A stretch of 7,131 nucleotides of DNA, from positions 1 through 7,131 of the forward strand of contig JAILIO010000086.1 in assembly GCA_024695225.1 (NCBI GenBank). The letters run 5' to 3'. The translations under genes and the position numbers were made by a program. The stretch is from Lachnospiraceae bacterium. Lineage in GTDB: Bacteria > Bacillota > Clostridia > Lachnospirales > Lachnospiraceae. The notes under the pieces are model-generated. The model saw only the letters and a list, made by a program, of their open reading frames with translations, did not search any database and was not told where the DNA came from. Positions 5,601-7,131 of the stretch are shown piece by piece; position 1 is the stretch's first letter; each line of letters opens with the position of its first letter.

Positions 5601-7131
5601 GATTCTTTGCTTTGAGCCATATCTCGGCGTCCACCTGTTCCTTGTCGTTTATGACCGAAGAGACACCGGAATTGTTCAGATTCCTGTCCACGGAATACAC
5701 GGCGAATTCCCACTCATCATCATCCACAGTACAGCTCTCGCACTGATAAGTGAGAACCAGGGGATCCGTAATATTCGGATGTTTGATGCTGACATATGTC
5801 TCTTTTCCCAATGTCCCTGTCTTCGTGTCATATTTCACCGATGCCCAGCTCGAATAATTGGTATTGTGGGAAATAAGCTCGCTTACCTTCGTGGCCTTTG
5901 TGATGTCGCGTTTGTAATAATACATGACCACATCGTCACCGCTGGTGCACACTTTGACATTGCTGTTTACAAACTGGTCATTTGTGACGGTTATGGGTTC
6001 TGACAGTTTTTCGGTGGCCAGGTCATATACGGCAAGCTTTATGTTTGACGACTTCAGGACTTCCTTTGCTTTGGAGATGTCCGCATCCGTATCGCCTTCC
6101 TTGTATGAGATATCGTCCTCATCCAGCAGTGTATCCGTATGAGACCATGCGATATACACCTTTCCATTGTGCACGAGCATATCATTGGTGGAATCCATGC
6201 CCTCATTGTCAGGATCGATCCTCACTGCTTTGGAGAAGCCGTAACCCTTATCAATGGAATAGGCGATATTTGTGGTGCCGGTTCCGGTCTTGCTCAGATA
6301 GGTCAGGATCCTGGTGCCGTTGTAATAAGCGATCTGCGGCCTCACATACTCCGCGCAGTTGTCAACCATGATCATCTGTTTTTCAATGCTGTCCGGAGCC
6401 TGGAGTCCCAGTCCTGCGCTTTCCAGCACATCGTCACCCGCGGGATCGGTTCCCAGATAACTCACTTCCTCTCCCTCCAGGTCAAAGAGTTCCAGCCTGT
6501 CTGTCTCCACAATAGCGTCATCTGTATCGGATGTCACAGAGCCTGTGGATGCGGAAGTTTTTAAACTTTTATTCTCCTTGAATACCCCGGTCCTGATCTC
6601 CACCTTCGCTATTTCTTTCTTGAACTTCATGCACAGCAGGTCGACTCCTACGCCTCCGCCTACGCTTCCGTAGACTCCGCCTCCGGAGCCCTTCTTAACA
6701 TTGGAGCCGTTGCCTATCCGGGCGGTGGCCAGGAAGTCTATCTCACCTCTGGCTCCCAATATCCCGTATATACCCACTCCGGGCATCAGCGTCAGTTTCA
6801 AGGTGGGCGTCCCTACAAAGGACTGCACATTCAAGGCATCAGAGATGTTTTCTGTCTTCTTCATCTCTGCATAGGTTTTCTTTGTGGCATCCGAAAGCCA
6901 GCGGCCATCCAGTTCGATGGATGCTCTGAAGTCCACGGCGAAATACACCGGGACAACCACCCACAGGGCGTGCCAGGCTCTTCTGTATTCAAATCCCACG
7001 CCCACCATCCACTGGCCGGCTGCGAACACATAAGTGTTCAGTTCATTGGAATAGTTGTACATCAACTGCACAACGCCTACTATCTTCACATCCCATGGCG
7101 GCTCATCCGGGCTGGGTCTGTTCATACGGGC
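2677..7131 (-). CDS. Very large modular secreted/surface protein, 5' truncated by window edge
   Basis: The frame is open from the right edge to TGA at 2677-2679 (1484 residues visible). The Met at 7125 is used below as residue 1, but two codons before it are also open and no signal peptide follows, so the true start lies outside the window. Visible order: a Gly/aromatic beta-strand-rich region (about 13-180), a Ser/Thr/Asp-rich linker (about 185-255), and a probable beta-propeller (about 258-720) with repeated V-Y-I-A-W / V-V-M-Y-Y / T-M-V-T-W strands and one Asp-box-like S-x-D-x-G-x-x-F at 290-297. Then come a CARDB-like module (about 733-825), a helical insert (about 851-928), a second CARDB-like segment with L-E-N-N-G (about 930-1010), a BIG2-type module (about 1025-1111) and two tandem repeats (1115-1289, 1301-1482). 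The product is strongly acidic in the middle (for example S-D-D-D-D-N at 1032). No LPXTG, SLH, choline-binding or C-terminal hydrophobic anchor is seen; it ends in KYK. An adhesin or scaffold role is inference. No catalytic motif is recognised. Confidence 0.95.
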   Translation of the reverse strand, partial: ARMNRPSPDEPPWDVKIVGVVQLMYNYSNELNTYVFAAGQWMVGVGFEYRRAWHALWVVVPVYFAVDFRASIELDGRWLSDATKKTYAEMKKTENISDALNVQSFVGTPTLKLTLMPGVGIYGILGARGEIDFLATARIGNGSNVKKGSGGGVYGSVGGGVGVDLLCMKFKKEIAKVEIRTGVFKENKSLKTSASTGSVTSDTDDAIVETDRLELFDLEGEEVSYLGTDPAGDDVLESAGLGLQAPDSIEKQMIMVDNCAEYVRPQIAYYNGTRILTYLSKTGTGTTNIAYSIDKGYGFSKAVRIDPDNEGMDSTNDMLVHNGKVYIAWSHTDTLLDEDDISYKEGDTDADISKAKEVLKSSNIKLAVYDLATEKLSEPITVTNDQFVNSNVKVCTSGDDVVMYYYKRDITKATKVSELISHNTNYSSWASVKYDTKTGTLGKETYVSIKHPNITDPLVLTYQCESCTVDDDEWEFAVYSVDRNLNNSGVSSVINDKEQVDAEIWLKAKNLTENKDFDPLLLDSGNVGDVKINILSDRTMVTWLTDLETLNSFSIDSVFEPTVSANGIEGPSIFEHVLKGDTNDNGIKYSIPTNPFNFEPDEDNTMNISQYQVVSGADGNVYLFMLAPGEEEIDVDMEGNVNADQGIEIYGATYFHESDDDETQERIGWGDMVQVTEYKKAIDEIAVAVDENHNAVMVANIFENTINENGLDSGNYKLVELDCKPVSSLRIEEEPTLSYNSLYPSPGEKVDVSFSIVNEGLIPAENYRIDVVQNVLGNKTPIVDPICWESSGDTIFSGETREYTIEWQIPDYADTPDLISLTVSVTELEKDDDSKEYGTDSATLDLEGDYDLEEVKDPYIVSGQELASYLDMLKSKINSISTNALTEEEALILTQSFSDDEVFRYEDLVNLYNVNSVTDLRNADKSRINEDDWYCFVYLENNGNMDAADVKATLYRNTTDESTEREKLGESDPVDMSTDSSKALVIPVDGDKHEIYDEYGVLNGGVDISVSEVTTDDQVCIYDYTAENVSLSLSDDDDNELELKEGDSEMLNIVSKPYDKLKDLSYTSSDFNVAVVSEDGEVTAVGQGTAVISVYDANSDDVEGKKLDIKVTVTSNNIVSSLSDNRLTFAGVNEGDTVYLLKGGSYELESGLTITSSVKNAVSFKKKNNTFKVKKDTALTLTKGNESKSIKILAVTVKKSAQTFTSRRRYITLDELLKSDGHILPDLIDGKYSVTVTDKKGILSGIELPVPESVADMELNDFKFFASGNKGSATVKVTIGSKAFKVTLKSTGYPLLEGTDDENVVSVFEDNCVTFDSLEDLDTVVLLKNGKYTLESGVTAEPLTKNAVKVNEKTRKLSLKKETVLKLSRTADGETETKTVLLNYVKIKKKTVVLAEDLKTVKLDQLYTGAYELVPDVNTDENSYIISVKDKKGVLDNVLIPAYYEYESLPKLSECSLNATGNKGSATVTTTFGGKKFNATVKYK
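2680..3225 (-). repeat. C-terminal repeat unit 2 of the large surface protein
   Basis: Residues 1301-1482 (numbered from the Met at 7125) repeat the preceding unit. Shared landmarks with unit 1 are D-T-V-x-L-L-K-x-G-x-Y-x-L-E-S-G near the start, K-N-A-V in the middle, K-D-K-K-G-[IV]-L, and G-N-K-G-S-A-T-V near the end. The unit runs to within two residues of the stop codon. Similarity is clear in protein but diverged in DNA, so the duplication is old or both copies are under selection. Confidence 0.85.
3259..3783 (-). repeat. C-terminal repeat unit 1 of the large surface protein
   Basis: Residues 1115-1289 form the first copy. It starts after the BIG2-type module with N-I-V-S-S, carries G-D-T-V-Y-L-L-K-G-G-S-Y-E-L-E-S-G (1133-1149), K-N-A-V (1157-1160), D-K-K-G-I-L (1236-1241) and G-N-K-G-S-A-T-V (1266-1273), and ends in a beta strand (FKVTLK). 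Within each unit two all-beta halves seem to be joined by a loop; the second half ends with a G-strand reminiscent of Ig-like folds. A short linker (about 1290-1300) separates it from unit 2. Confidence 0.85.

Noticed and set aside
5731..5742. C-x-x-C at residues 462-465 as a zinc or redox site
   Set aside because: It is an isolated pair with no second C-x-x-C nearby and no thioredoxin or zinc-ribbon context, in an extracellular-type beta protein.

Overview
The window looks like chromosomal DNA from a low-to-mid GC Gram-positive anaerobe of the Clostridia, most likely a Lachnospiraceae-type gut or rumen bacterium. This rests on the Shine-Dalgarno starts (GGAG, GGAAGGG), the T-tract intrinsic terminators, a YitT-family gene beside a CorA gene, and very large exported proteins built from bacterial Ig-like modules. 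The assignment is inference; no rRNA or other phylogenetic marker is present.

Layout. The left edge (2-499, + strand) carries the 3' end of a gene whose visible product is two bacterial Ig-like (BIG2-type) modules. It converges on a minus-strand block that fills the rest of the window. Two hairpins lie between the convergent genes: one just after the + gene, and one A/T-flanked, probably bidirectional, abutting the stop codon of the minus gene. In transcription order (right to left), the minus-strand block is: (i) a very large gene entering from the right edge (2677-7131, more than 1480 residues, 5' end missing), which encodes a modular surface or secreted protein; (ii) a strong intrinsic terminator at 2589-2621; (iii) a short AT-rich promoter region; (iv) a CorA-family divalent-cation transporter (1583-2506); (v) a 132-base spacer with degenerate direct repeats of period about 35; (vi) a YitT-family membrane protein with a C-terminal DUF2179 domain (584-1450).

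How the parts relate. corA and yitT are on the same strand with no terminator visible between them, so read-through from the corA promoter is plausible, but no shared pathway can be read from the sequence. The giant protein is insulated from corA by its terminator and is probably functionally unrelated. Its visible architecture is: a Gly/aromatic-rich beta-strand N-terminal region, a probable beta-propeller region with one Asp-box-like motif, a CARDB-like module, a helical insert, a second CARDB-like segment, a BIG2-type module, and two tandem C-terminal repeats of about 175-182 residues ending at the stop codon without a recognisable wall anchor.

No phage, insertion sequence, CRISPR, tRNA or rRNA is visible. 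The most unusual items are the architecture of the giant protein, especially its duplicated C-terminal unit, and the repeat-bearing corA-yitT spacer. I see no clear evidence of a new defence or mobile system.
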